From an uncultured Tateyamaria sp. (GTDB lineage Bacteria > Pseudomonadota > Alphaproteobacteria > Rhodobacterales > Rhodobacteraceae), in assembly GCF_947503415.1 (NCBI RefSeq), contig NZ_CANNDS010000001.1:1894501-1958500 (forward strand): a DNA stretch of 64,000 nucleotides, given 5' to 3'. The notes beneath the pieces were generated by a model. It was given only the letters and a program-made list of their open reading frames with translations, did no database searches and was not told where the DNA came from. A program made the position numbers and the translations under genes. How positions within the stretch are numbered: position 1 is the stretch's first letter; each line of letters opens with the position of its first letter. Positions 33,311 through 42,081 of this stretch are shown one piece after another.

Positions 33311-34096
33311 TCAAGCGCGCGCTTTCGCACGGTTCAAGTGGCGTTGGCGCAGACCCAATCCGCCCAAGCCGAGAAGCAGCAAAGACAGGCTCGACGGCAG
33401 CGGCACCTGAGACAGACCGTCCGTGATGCTCAGAGCATCAAGGTCTGACCGAAACGCGACATCCCCGAAAATCCCGTTGTTTTCCATCCCGGAAAAATCA
33501 ACGGTCATTGTCGTGTAGAGATCACCCACGGCTTCTTCGCCAACCTCATTCACGACGCCGTAATAGGATGCGGTCGTGTGTCCGGGAAGCGGTTCGTATT
33601 CATCGTAGTACTCGAAGCCATATCCGAAACTGGACCCAAGCGTGGACCCGTTTGTCGGATTGCCCATCCAGTCGTAGTCGAACGTCGTGGTGGTATCGAA
33701 AACCACACCGGCATTCAGCAAATCGATAGTGATGTAGGACAAGACGTTCCGCGTCGTGACGACGAAGCCGTCCCATGTCATCGACAGGTCGATGTCGGTG
33801 CCGCTTGCTCCGCCCTCGGTCGTGCTCCAGGTTTCGCCATTCGGCTCGACGAATGTCCGGGCATGCGATTCCCAAATAATCTCTTCGCTCGTCCCGTCTG
33901 CGTAGTGCGCGTAGATTCGTGCCCCAGCCAGATCCGATCCATAGGTCGAGGTGTCATCACGGATGCCACCAACCATCTCAACTTCGGCATCATTGTGGCG
34001 AACAATGCTTATTGTGGACGCATTTGCTGTGCTGAGGGAACTTAGAACCAGGGCTGCAACTGCGGCTCCTGAACTCAAATAAAAACGTTTCACCAA
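33311..34096 (-). CDS. Secreted protein with VPLP-type (PEP-CTERM-like) sorting signal
   Basis: A 261-residue protein with a signal peptide (MVKRFYLSSGAAVAALVL..., residues 1-26). The middle is a beta-rich, Thr/Asp/Tyr-rich domain. The C-terminus has QVPLPSSLSLLLLGLGGLGL followed by RQRH and basic residues. That is the tripartite sorting signal of VPLP/PEP-CTERM proteins: motif, hydrophobic helix, Arg cluster. Such proteins need an exosortase (EpsH-like), which is not in this window. Function of the exported domain unknown. Confidence 0.82.
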   Translation of the reverse strand: MVKRFYLSSGAAVAALVLSSLSTANASTISIVRHNDAEVEMVGGIRDDTSTYGSDLAGARIYAHYADGTSEEIIWESHARTFVEPNGETWSTTEGGASGTDIDLSMTWDGFVVTTRNVLSYITIDLLNAGVVFDTTTTFDYDWMGNPTNGSTLGSSFGYGFEYYDEYEPLPGHTTASYYGVVNEVGEEAVGDLYTTMTVDFSGMENNGIFGDVAFRSDLDALSITDGLSQVPLPSSLSLLLLGLGGLGLRQRHLNRAKARA

Positions 34097-34562
34097 TTAC
34101 TCCTAAAGTACCATAGGCAATTTAATGACTCATCAGTGCACTAAAAAAGGCCCCTTTGCAACCAAGTCGCAAGTGAAGTGTCAACTTTTGGTGTCAGTTT
34201 TGCCGTAATTCAACCTTGACGATAAATTGCTATAAGCACTGTTCGCCAGCTTCCGCCGTGCCGGTTTTTTGCGTGCATCCATAGGCTCTGGGGCAGCCAT
34301 TGTCACAAAGCTGTATAAGGCATAATTGTGTCTGCATACTCATCGGGGAAACTCGGGTTTGCTTCCGTCACAGACCACGTGGATTGGTCCGTAGCCGAGG
34401 CCTTACCTCAGCAAGATCGGGTTGCGTCCACGCTTTGCAAACCGAAAAGTTGTTTCTGCGCTCAATACTTCTCTGTTTCAGCCCTCCAAATAAGGCCGGG
34501 GTTCCCGCACGGGGGCACGGCAGTGCTCTACCCAAGGGCGGCGATCGTATTAGGTTTTGATC
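34097..34562. other. Long intergenic region, no gene identified
   Basis: 466 bases, AT-richer at its left part than its flanks. On the minus strand TTGACA at about 34180 could serve the VPLP gene, but the -10 is weak. Short open frames here lack ribosome binding sites and family resemblance, so no gene is called. The right end becomes GC-rich before the 70-aa gene. Confidence 0.5.
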
Positions 34563-34775
34563 ATGAAAGTTTATCTCGTCATCGCAATGGTCATCATGAT
34601 CGTGGTTGCCCATGTATTCTTGTGGCGCTCCGACATGCCGGGGCATCTGAAGCTCACGTTCACGATCATCAATGCGGCTGGATGGACCATCGTATTGGCC
34701 CCCATCCTTCTGATCGACCGTTGGCTCGACGCGATCCAGCGGCGCAACCGTGATGACCACGACAATGTGACGTGA
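34563..34775 (+). CDS. Small two-helix membrane protein
   Basis: A 70-residue protein starting MKVYLVIAMVIMIVVAHVFL with a second helix LTFTIINAAGWTIVLAPILLI and a charged tail RWLDAIQRRNRDDHDNVT. No recognised family. The frame has a TTG two codons earlier, but ATG 34563 is preferred. It lies 31 bases before the esterase gene and may be in its operon. Confidence 0.5.
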   Translation: MKVYLVIAMVIMIVVAHVFLWRSDMPGHLKLTFTIINAAGWTIVLAPILLIDRWLDAIQRRNRDDHDNVT

Positions 34776-34806
34776 CACGCCTGTGTAACTGCGTAGCGTG
34801 CGGCAC

Positions 34807-35619
34807 ATGAAATACCTGCTTTGTCTGATTGCCCTGTGTTGGGCCATTCCCGCTTATGCCGCACAAAGGGACGCCTGCCACCTGGATGCACCGTGTGCCC
34901 TTGGCGACCGATCCTATCATGTGAGAGAGCCGGATGATTGGGACGGGGAAAGCCCGATGCCCGTGCTGATACACTTCCACGGCTGGCAGAGGACAGGTGC
35001 CTTGCCCGTGCAACACCAGCGCATTTCTGGTGCGACGCGGCGGCGGGGGGTGTTGTTGATCGCGCCCAATGGCAATCGCAAGACCTGGAACATGTGGTCA
35101 TCTGAAACCGAAGACGTGCAATTCGCCGCAGATGTGTTGGCCGACGTGATACGGCGCTATCCGGTGGACACCGACAACATTTATTTGTCGGGGTACTCCT
35201 ATGGCTCCATCATGGCGTGGCGTGTGGCCTGTGATCGTGGGACCGAGATGAAAGTACGCGCGCTTCTGGGCATTTCAGGCACCATCGGTCAGTCCGAAAA
35301 CTGCGCGCAGGCCCCACAGGAGGCCCGACACGTGCATGGCCTGAAAGACAATGTGCTGGACTTTCCATATGGCCCGCATGGGGAGATCACGTATCCAGTT
35401 TTCCTGTGGCGGGATCATCTCGATTGCACCGATACGGCAACGCAGGTGCGCGATTGGTCGGCGGTTGAGTTCCTGACGCTCAGCCGCACGGAATGGCGCG
35501 ATTGCGAAAACGGGACCAAGGTGGCGCTGGATGTCCATCCGGGGGGCCATTTCATTCCCCATGGCTGGATCGCCCGGCAACTGGATGAGCTTCTGGGCCG
35601 CGAACCTGTCTATCCCTGA
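34807..35619 (+). CDS. Exported esterase (PHB depolymerase/feruloyl esterase-like)
   Basis: A 270-residue alpha/beta hydrolase with a signal peptide (MKYLLCLIALCWAIPAYA). The oxyanion-region HFHGWQRTG, the nucleophile GYSYGSIMAW (Ser near residue 140) and the C-terminal HPGGHFIPHGW with His give a plausible triad, as in the LpqC/polyhydroxybutyrate-depolymerase-like esterases. Cysteines in RDACHLDAPC and VACDRG hint at disulfides. It acts outside the cytoplasm on an unknown ester. ATG 34807 is chosen over GTG 34798. Two inverted family A palindromes follow. Confidence 0.75.
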   Translation: MKYLLCLIALCWAIPAYAAQRDACHLDAPCALGDRSYHVREPDDWDGESPMPVLIHFHGWQRTGALPVQHQRISGATRRRGVLLIAPNGNRKTWNMWSSETEDVQFAADVLADVIRRYPVDTDNIYLSGYSYGSIMAWRVACDRGTEMKVRALLGISGTIGQSENCAQAPQEARHVHGLKDNVLDFPYGPHGEITYPVFLWRDHLDCTDTATQVRDWSAVEFLTLSRTEWRDCENGTKVALDVHPGGHFIPHGWIARQLDELLGREPVYP

Positions 35620-35626
35620 CCTGCGG

Positions 35627-35684
35627 GGCGGAGGACACCTCCGCCTTACGAGATGCGCCCGGTAAGGCGGAGGTGTCCTCCGCC
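35627..35684. repeat. Two family A palindromes in inverted orientation
   Basis: 35627-35645 is GGCGGAGG-ACA-CCTCCGCC, followed by TTAC; 35666-35684 is GGCGGAGG-TGT-CCTCCGCC, preceded by GTAA. The two are reverse complements, so the 58-base tract is itself a long inverted repeat about a 12-base centre. Confidence 0.8.
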
Positions 35685-35755
35685 CCCGCCACGCTTGCAC
35701 CTTGGCCCGATCTTTGCCATTGCAGAGCCAATTCGGACGCCAAGGGATACGCCCC

Positions 35756-38155
35756 ATGAAATTCACGCTCAGCTGGCTCAAGCAGCACCTCGACACCGCC
35801 GCATCGGTGGACGAGATCACCTATGCGCTGACCGACCTCGGCCTTGAGGTCGAAGGGGTCGAGGACCGTGGGGCGAAGCTGGCCGACTTTACCATCGGCA
35901 AGGTGCTGAGCGCCGAAAAGCACCCCGATGCGGACCGGTTGCGCGTGTGTCAGGTGGCCACGGATGAGGGCGAGAAGCAGATCATCTGCGGGGCCCCGAA
36001 CGCGCGCGAAGGCATCACTGTCGTCGTGGCCAAGCCCGGCGTGTACGTGCCGGGCATCGACACCACCATCGGCGTGGGCAAGATCCGCGGCATTGAAAGC
36101 TTCGGCATGATGGCGTCCGAGCGTGAGATGGAGCTTAGCGAGGAGCACGACGGCATCATCGAGTTGCCCTCGGGCGAGGTGGGCGAGCGGTTCGTCGACT
36201 GGCTGGCCGCCAACGACCCCGCCAAGGTTGACCCGGTGATCGAGATCGCGATCACGCCCAACCGCCCCGACGCCTTGGGCGTGCGCGGCATTGCCCTCGA
36301 TCTGGCCGCACGCGGGATTGGCAAGATGAAACCGGCACCGCACCCATCGGTCGAGGGCGCGTTCCCGTGCCCGATCTCCGTCACCATCGATGACGACACG
36401 CTGGACCAGTGCCCCGTTTTTTTCGGCCGCCTGATCCGTGGCGCGAAAAACGGCCCCAGCCCCGAGTGGCTGCAGGACCGCCTGCGCGCCATCGGCCTGC
36501 GCCCGATTTCGTTCCTCGTGGATGTGACCAACTATTTCACCTTTGACCGCAACCGGCCCCTGCACGTGTTCGACGCGGATAAGGTCGCGGGCAACAGCCT
36601 GCGCATCCACCGGGCCAAAGGTGGCGAGACCCTCATGGGGCTGGACGAGAAGGAATACACCTTCGCGGAAGGCATGACTCTGATTTCCGACGCAAACGGC
36701 CCCGAAAGCATCGGCGGCGTGATGGGCGGCCTGCAATCCGGATGCACGACAGACACGGTGAATGTTTTTGTCGAGGCCGCCTATTTCGATCCGGTGCGCA
36801 CCGCCTATACGGGCCGCGCGCTCAAGATCAACTCGGACGCGCGCTACCGCTTTGAACGCGGGATCGACCCCGCCTTCACGCCTGAAGGGCTGGATCTGGC
36901 GTGCGAGATGATCATGGAGCATGCTGGCGGCGAGGTGTCGAGCAAGGTGCAGGCCGGGGCAATCCCCGACACCACGCGCGCCTACAAGCTGGATGCGGCA
37001 CGGGTGCAAAGCCTTGTGGGCATGGACATCCCCGAAAGCGAACAGCGCCAGACGTTGACGGCGCTTGGCTTCCGGCTCGAAGGCGACATGGCCCACGTGC
37101 CAAGCTGGCGTCCTGACGTGATGGGAGAGGCTGATCTGGTCGAAGAAGTGGCCCGCGTCGCCTCGCTCACCAAGCTGCAGGGCCGTCCTTTGCCCCGGAT
37201 CACCTCGGGTGTGCCGAAACCGGTGATGACGGCCATCCAGCGCCGCGAACAGATCGCGCGACGCACGGCGGCTGCACTGGGGTACAACGAATGCGTCACC
37301 TACAGCTTCATTGACCAAGCATCGGCCGAACTGTTCGGTGGAGGCGATGACGCCACGATGCTGGAAAACCCGATCTCCAGCGACATGAGCCATATGCGCC
37401 CGGCGCTGTTGCCCGGCCTGCTGCAAGCCGCCGCACGCAATCAGGCGCGTGGGTTTGCCGATCTGGCCCTGTTCGAGGTTGGGCCCGCCTTCAGCGGTGG
37501 GGAGCCCGGTGAACAGAACCTGTTGGTGTCTGGCCTGCTGGTGGGGCGCACAGGTCCCAAGGATGTGCATGGCGCGTCGCGCGCGGTCGACGTCTATGAC
37601 GTGAAGGCCGATGCCGAGGCGATCCTGTCGGCCATAGGCGCACCTGCGAAGGTGCAGATCATGCGCGGCGCAGATGCGTCGTGGCATCCGGGGCGGCACG
37701 GCAAGATATGCCTCGGTCCGAAAAAGGTGCTGGGCATCTTTGGTGAACTGCACCCCCGCGTGTTGGAGGCTATGGATGTCAAAGGACCGGCCATGGCCTT
37801 CACCCTTTGGCCCGCCGAAGTGCCGCTGCCCCGCAAGGCTGGGGCCAACAAGGGCGCTTTGGACATAAGCGATTTGCAGGCGGTCGAGCGCGACTTTGCC
37901 TTTGTCGTCGATGCAGAGGTTGAGGCGCTGACGCTGGTCAACGCGGCCATGGGCGCCGACAAGGCATTGATCGAAGATGTGCGCATTTTTGACGAGTTCA
38001 TTGGCGGCAGCTTGGGCGAGGGCAAGAAGTCCCTGGCCCTGACCGTGCGCTTGCAGCCCAAAGACGCGACATTGAAGGACGCCGATATCGAGGCTGTGGC
38101 CCAGAAAGTGGTCGAGAAAGTCACCAAGGCGACGGGCGGCAGCTTGCGCGGATAG
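35756..38155 (+). CDS. pheT: Phenylalanine--tRNA ligase subunit beta
   Basis: A 799-residue PheT. N-terminal MKFTLSWLKQHLDT and the EMAP/TRBD-like domain (KLADFTIGKVLSAEKHPDADRLRVC, then IICGAPNARE) span 1-150. The B3/4 editing domain (GRLIRGAKNGPSPEWLQDRL) is about 210-380, B5 follows (about 400-480), the catalytic-like core about 490-690, and the C-terminal FDX-ACB anticodon-binding domain (ISDLQAVERDFAF ... KDADIEAVAQKV) ends the protein. ATG 35756 gives the family start. It is not adjacent to pheS here. Confidence 0.97.
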   Translation: MKFTLSWLKQHLDTAASVDEITYALTDLGLEVEGVEDRGAKLADFTIGKVLSAEKHPDADRLRVCQVATDEGEKQIICGAPNAREGITVVVAKPGVYVPGIDTTIGVGKIRGIESFGMMASEREMELSEEHDGIIELPSGEVGERFVDWLAANDPAKVDPVIEIAITPNRPDALGVRGIALDLAARGIGKMKPAPHPSVEGAFPCPISVTIDDDTLDQCPVFFGRLIRGAKNGPSPEWLQDRLRAIGLRPISFLVDVTNYFTFDRNRPLHVFDADKVAGNSLRIHRAKGGETLMGLDEKEYTFAEGMTLISDANGPESIGGVMGGLQSGCTTDTVNVFVEAAYFDPVRTAYTGRALKINSDARYRFERGIDPAFTPEGLDLACEMIMEHAGGEVSSKVQAGAIPDTTRAYKLDAARVQSLVGMDIPESEQRQTLTALGFRLEGDMAHVPSWRPDVMGEADLVEEVARVASLTKLQGRPLPRITSGVPKPVMTAIQRREQIARRTAAALGYNECVTYSFIDQASAELFGGGDDATMLENPISSDMSHMRPALLPGLLQAAARNQARGFADLALFEVGPAFSGGEPGEQNLLVSGLLVGRTGPKDVHGASRAVDVYDVKADAEAILSAIGAPAKVQIMRGADASWHPGRHGKICLGPKKVLGIFGELHPRVLEAMDVKGPAMAFTLWPAEVPLPRKAGANKGALDISDLQAVERDFAFVVDAEVEALTLVNAAMGADKALIEDVRIFDEFIGGSLGEGKKSLALTVRLQPKDATLKDADIEAVAQKVVEKVTKATGGSLRG

Positions 38156-38162
38156 GGCAGGA

Positions 38163-38211
38163 GAGGGGGCCAGCCCCCTCACCCCCGGAGTTTTTCTGGC
38201 AAGATGAAGAT
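38163..38211. repeat. Family B intergenic repeat
   Basis: GAGGGGGCCAGCCCCCTC (an inverted repeat) then ACCCCCGGAG, TTTTTCTGG and an AAGATGAAGATG tail. It lies between pheT and the convergent LysR gene. The stem plus the T-run could end transcription of pheT. Confidence 0.6.
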
Positions 38212-38216
38212 GCGGG

Positions 38217-39098
38217 TCAGCTCTCGCTCAGCATCTCGGCCAGCAGGTCAAACACCAGACGGATGCGTTTGCTGGTGTGCAGTTCCCGGTGTGTGACCAG
38301 CCAGACCGGGAAGCTGAGGTTTGTTACCCCGTCCAAGAGGCGCACCGCATCCTCGAACTGATCACCGATGTGGTCGGACATCGGAAATATCCCAAACCCC
38401 TTGCGCATCAACTCCCACGTGGTGATCCCGCTGGTGGACCCGGTGCGCAGATTGGCGGCTGTGATCGGGATGCCGTAATTTGCCATGGCTGCGATATACA
38501 TCTCGTCGTCCGACATGCTGATGAAGTCATGGTGCTTCAGATCCTCAACCGTCTCGGGCAGGCCGCGCGCCGCGACGTAGGATTTCGAGGCATAGAGATG
38601 CGCGGATGCGTCGCTGATCTTGCGCGCGATCAGGTCGGCCTCGGTCGGGCGGACGTGGCGGATGGCGATGTCGGCCTCGCGCCGCAGGATGTCGCGGATG
38701 TCATTGGCGGCGATCACGTCAACCCGCAGGCGCGGGGCGAGGTCGCGCAGTTTCAGCAGGGTGTCGGGCAGGACATAGGCGCTCATCATGTCCGATGCGG
38801 TGACGCGGATTGTCCCCTCCAGCCCCTGCGTGCGTCCCTGCGCCATCACGCTGATGCGCGTGGCGGCCTCGCCCATCTTGCGTGCCTCGACCAGCAGATC
38901 GCGGCCCGCGTCGGTCAGGGTCATGGCCCGCGCGGTGCGTTCGAACAGGGCGAGGCGCAATTCGTCTTCCAACGCAGTGACTTGTCGCCCCACGGTGGGT
39001 TGCGTCAGCCCCAATTGCCGGGCTGCTGCCGACAGCGACCCGGTCTCGGCCGTGGCGAGAAAGGCGCGCAGTTGTGTCCAATCAAAGCCTCTATCCAT
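38217..39098 (-). CDS. LysR family transcriptional regulator
   Basis: A 293-residue LysR regulator. The N-terminal helix-turn-helix (residues 5-65) has WTQLRAFLATAETGSLSAAARQLGLTQPTVGRQVTAL-type sequence in sections, and the ligand-binding domain follows (residues 90-290). It is divergent from the methyltransferase gene at 39181, with 82 bases between. This is the standard arrangement for LysR control of the neighbour, so it probably regulates that gene and itself. Its effector is unknown. Confidence 0.9.
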   Translation of the reverse strand: MDRGFDWTQLRAFLATAETGSLSAAARQLGLTQPTVGRQVTALEDELRLALFERTARAMTLTDAGRDLLVEARKMGEAATRISVMAQGRTQGLEGTIRVTASDMMSAYVLPDTLLKLRDLAPRLRVDVIAANDIRDILRREADIAIRHVRPTEADLIARKISDASAHLYASKSYVAARGLPETVEDLKHHDFISMSDDEMYIAAMANYGIPITAANLRTGSTSGITTWELMRKGFGIFPMSDHIGDQFEDAVRLLDGVTNLSFPVWLVTHRELHTSKRIRLVFDLLAEMLSES

Positions 39099-39180
39099 GC
39101 AAATCCGTATACATATTCTGCGATTTTCGTCAATTTATGGCTGAAATCATCGGTCGTATATGCACTCTTGAAGGAGACAT

Positions 39181-39813
39181 ATGATGAAAATGAACCCACA
39201 CTTCTGGGACAAGGTTGCTGTGAAATACGCGGCTCAACCGGTGAGCAACCCAGATGCTTACGAACAAACATTGGAACGTGTCGTGTCCTATCTGAAACCT
39301 GCGGATCGGGTGCTGGAACTTGGCTGCGGCACGGGTAGCACGGCGTTGAAACTGGCACCCCATGCCGGGTCCATCCTCGCCACCGATTTTTCTGCCGGTA
39401 TGATCGCGCAGGCGCAGGTCAAGGCAGGTTCCGACACTGTGCGCTTCTTGCAGGCTGACACGTTCAGCCCGGGATTGAAGGATGGATCATTTGATGTGGT
39501 GATGGGGTTCAACCTGTTCCATCTGGTCGAGGATGTGGATGCCGCCATGGTGCGGGTGCATGACCTTTTGAAACCGGGTGGCCTGTTCATCTTGAAATCG
39601 CCTTGTCTGGCTGAGCGGTCACTGGGTCTGAAATTCGGGCTGCTGAAACGGCTTATCCCGCTGATGCAATGGGTGGGCAAAGCGCCATTTGTCCGTTTCG
39701 AGACCATCGCCGAGCTGGACGCAAGGATCATCCGCGCCGGGTTCGAGATTGTGGAAACCGGCAACTACCCAATCCGACCGCCGAACCATTTCGTTGTAGC
39801 CCGCCATATTTGA
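39181..39813 (+). CDS. Class I SAM-dependent methyltransferase
   Basis: A 210-residue methyltransferase. Motif I is VLELGCGTGSTALKLAPH near residue 40, with ILATDFSAGMI following, and motif post-II is FDVVMGFNLFHLVED. The fold is the Ubie/Methyltransf_11 kind, acting on a small metabolite or lipid; substrate unknown. AAGGAGAC lies just upstream of two consecutive ATGs (39181, 39184), the second better spaced. It is divergent from the LysR gene. Confidence 0.88.
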   Translation: MMKMNPHFWDKVAVKYAAQPVSNPDAYEQTLERVVSYLKPADRVLELGCGTGSTALKLAPHAGSILATDFSAGMIAQAQVKAGSDTVRFLQADTFSPGLKDGSFDVVMGFNLFHLVEDVDAAMVRVHDLLKPGGLFILKSPCLAERSLGLKFGLLKRLIPLMQWVGKAPFVRFETIAELDARIIRAGFEIVETGNYPIRPPNHFVVARHI

Positions 39814-39874
39814 CCCCTTGCCTTTGTCGCGCACAGGCGCAGGTTAGGCACGTCACAGCCAAAGGAGTGTCGCG

Positions 39875-40321
39875 ATGCTGAACGTTTACCTGTCCGGAGA
39901 AATCCATACCGATTGGCGCGAACAGATCATCGACGGGGCGCAGGGGCTGGATGTGACCTTTTCCGCGCCCGTGACGGATCACGGAGCCAGCGACGATTGC
40001 GGTGTGGCGATCCTGGGGGGCGAGGACAAGAAGTACTGGCATGATCACAAGGGCGCGATGGTCAACGCCATCCGCACCCGCAAGGGTATCGCGGACGCAG
40101 ACATCGTCGTCGTGCGTTTTGGCGATCAGTACAAGCAATGGAACGCCGCTTTTGATGCAGGCTATGCCGCGGCCTTGGGTAAGTCGCTGATTATCCTGCA
40201 TGGTCCCGATCATGCCCATGCGTTGAAAGAGGTGGATGCCGCGGCCCTTGCGGTGGCCCAAGAGCCCGCGCAAGTGGTCGATATCTTGCGCTACGTCCTG
40301 TCCGGGACATTGCCCGGATAA
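39875..40321 (+). CDS. YtoQ family protein
   Basis: A 148-residue YtoQ family protein. MLNVYLSGEIHTDWREQI is the conserved N-terminus; DDCGVAILGGEDKKYWHDHKGA and DADIVVVRFGDQYKQWNAAFDAG follow. The fold resembles nucleoside 2-deoxyribosyltransferases, but no activity is established. GGAG is upstream of ATG 39875. Confidence 0.88.
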   Translation: MLNVYLSGEIHTDWREQIIDGAQGLDVTFSAPVTDHGASDDCGVAILGGEDKKYWHDHKGAMVNAIRTRKGIADADIVVVRFGDQYKQWNAAFDAGYAAALGKSLIILHGPDHAHALKEVDAAALAVAQEPAQVVDILRYVLSGTLPG

Positions 40322-40396
40322 TTGGGCCGACCTTGGGTCACGCTTGTCTCGCGGCAGCAGCGCTTTTAGCCTCCGTCCGACCGGGAGGAGTGCTGG

Positions 40397-42001
40397 ATGA
40401 AATTCGACTACGTGATTGTCGGTGGTGGGTCTGCGGGCTGTGTGATGGCCTCGCGCCTCAGCGAAGATCCAGCCACATCCGTTTGCCTGATCGAGGCGGG
40501 CGGTGCAGGACGGGATATCTTTGTGCGCGCGCCTGCGTTGGTGGCGGGCATGATCTCGGGCCGGCCCAAGATCAACAATTGGGCCTTTCACACCGAGCCC
40601 CAGCCCGAGTTGAACGGGCGACGCGGGTTTCAGCCGCGCGGCAGGACGTTGGGCGGTTCGAGCGCCATCAATGCGATGCTTTACGTACGCGGGCATCAGA
40701 AGGATTACGACGAGTGGGCCGATCTGGGGGCTGAGGGATGGGACTGGGACAGTGTGCTGCCCTATTTCAAAAAGTCCGAAGGCAATATGCGGGGGGCCGA
40801 TGATCTGCATGGTGCAGATGGCCCGTTGCAAGTCGCCGAACAGTCCGAGCCCCGCGCCATCACCCATGCGTTTATCGAGGCGGGGGCACAGCAGCAATTG
40901 CGTGTGACTGAGGATTTCAACGATGCGGAACAGGCCGGTGTGGGGCTGTATCAGGTGACGCAAGCCCATTCAGGATTTGCCAAGGGCGAACGCTGGTCTG
41001 CCGCAGCCGCCTACCTGCCGGATGCGGTGCAGGCGCGATCCAACCTGACAATCCTGACCCGCGCGATGGCCCAGAAGGTCGAGATGGAGGGTACCCGTGC
41101 CGTTGGCGTGCGCATCAAGCACGGCGGTGCGGTCAAGTTGGTTGAGGCATCGCGTGAGGTGATCCTGTCGGGCGGTGCCTTTGGGTCCCCGCAGTTGCTG
41201 TTGTTGTCGGGGATCGGACCGCGCGACGAATTGGCGGCGCATGGGATCGAACCGGTGCACGAATTGCCCGGTGTGGGACAGAACCTGCAGGACCATCTGG
41301 ATTACATCATCAGCTATCATTCGAAGCGTGACGATGTTGTGGGATTGGGGCCCAAGGGCTTGATGGCGCTGGCCAAGGCAGGGCTGCAATGGCGCAAGGA
41401 CGGGACGGGTATGTTCGCCTCGCCTTTTGCCGAAGGAGGCGCATTCCTGCGGTCTGACCCGTCGGTGGAGCGGCCCGATCTGCAACTGCATTTCGTGGTG
41501 GGTATCGTGGATGAACATATGCGCAAGATTCACCTGAAGTTTGGCTATTCGTGCCATGTCTGCGTGCTGCGCCCGTACAGTCGCGGTCATGTGGGCCTGA
41601 GCTCGTCGGACCCGTCCAAGCCGCCGCGCATTGATCCGGCATATCTGTCCGATCCGCGCGATCTTGACCTGATGAAGAAAGGGGCGCGGCAGATGGAGGA
41701 TATCCTGACCGCACCCCCGCTTGAGCCTTGGCGTGGGCAAAAGCTCTATGCGCATGATGGGAGTGACACGGGGCTTGAGGCCGATATCCGCGCGCGCGCC
41801 GACACGATCTATCACCCTGTGGGGACATGCCGGATGGGGCGGGATGACATGGCGGTGACCGATCCCGAGGGCCGTGTGCATGGTGTCGACGGGTTGCGCG
41901 TGGTGGATGCGTCGCTGATGCCGCGACTTGTTGGTGGGAACACGAATGCCCCCACCATCATGATGGCCGAAAAGATCAGTGCCGGGATGCGCGCCGCCTG
42001 A
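40397..42001 (+). CDS. GMC oxidoreductase (choline dehydrogenase-like)
   Basis: A 534-residue flavoprotein. FAD-binding [16 protein letters not shown] at about 9-25, [18 protein letters not shown] near 78, and the C-terminal HPVGTCRMG and [15 protein letters not shown] blocks give the GMC fold, with the catalytic His in YHPVGT. It oxidises an alcohol (choline, aliphatic or aromatic) with electron transfer to a quinone or O2; the substrate cannot be assigned. GGGAGGAG precedes ATG 40397. Followed by a family B repeat. Confidence 0.9.
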   Translation: MKFDYVIVGGGSAGCVMASRLSEDPATSVCLIEAGGAGRDIFVRAPALVAGMISGRPKINNWAFHTEPQPELNGRRGFQPRGRTLGGSSAINAMLYVRGHQKDYDEWADLGAEGWDWDSVLPYFKKSEGNMRGADDLHGADGPLQVAEQSEPRAITHAFIEAGAQQQLRVTEDFNDAEQAGVGLYQVTQAHSGFAKGERWSAAAAYLPDAVQARSNLTILTRAMAQKVEMEGTRAVGVRIKHGGAVKLVEASREVILSGGAFGSPQLLLLSGIGPRDELAAHGIEPVHELPGVGQNLQDHLDYIISYHSKRDDVVGLGPKGLMALAKAGLQWRKDGTGMFASPFAEGGAFLRSDPSVERPDLQLHFVVGIVDEHMRKIHLKFGYSCHVCVLRPYSRGHVGLSSSDPSKPPRIDPAYLSDPRDLDLMKKGARQMEDILTAPPLEPWRGQKLYAHDGSDTGLEADIRARADTIYHPVGTCRMGRDDMAVTDPEGRVHGVDGLRVVDASLMPRLVGGNTNAPTIMMAEKISAGMRAA

Positions 42002-42012
42002 CCCAAAGCGCG

Positions 42013-42076
42013 CCTGCGGCGACGCCATTTTTTGCTGGGGCTCTGCCCCAAACCCCGTGATATTTTAAGTCAGAAG
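42013..42076. repeat. Family B intergenic repeat
   Basis: GCCTGCGGCGAC, CCATTTTTTGC, GGGGCTCTGCCCC, AACCCCGTGATATTTT and AAGTCAGAAGAAG blocks follow in order. The same order occurs at 51741-51820. The GGGGCTCTGCCCC core forms a short stem. It directly follows the GMC gene and precedes the convergent GST stop. Confidence 0.7.
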
Positions 42077-42081
42077 AAGAC

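Noticed and set aside
34216-34238. TTGACG...TATAAG promoter in the long gap
   Set aside because: The spacing between the two elements is only 9 bases, too short for a normal sigma-70 promoter.
34300-34560. Possible 86-codon gene in the long gap before 34563
   Set aside because: Cys/Arg-rich with no ribosome binding site or family; another frame in the same place is equally open.
35627-35684. CRISPR-like repeat
   Set aside because: Only two copies, inverted, with no spacers or cas genes; it is a palindromic intergenic element.
35552-38182. 876-codon open frame antisense to pheT
   Set aside because: Shadow of pheT: composition is His/Arg/Gln-rich with no domain; pheT is a certain gene on the other strand.
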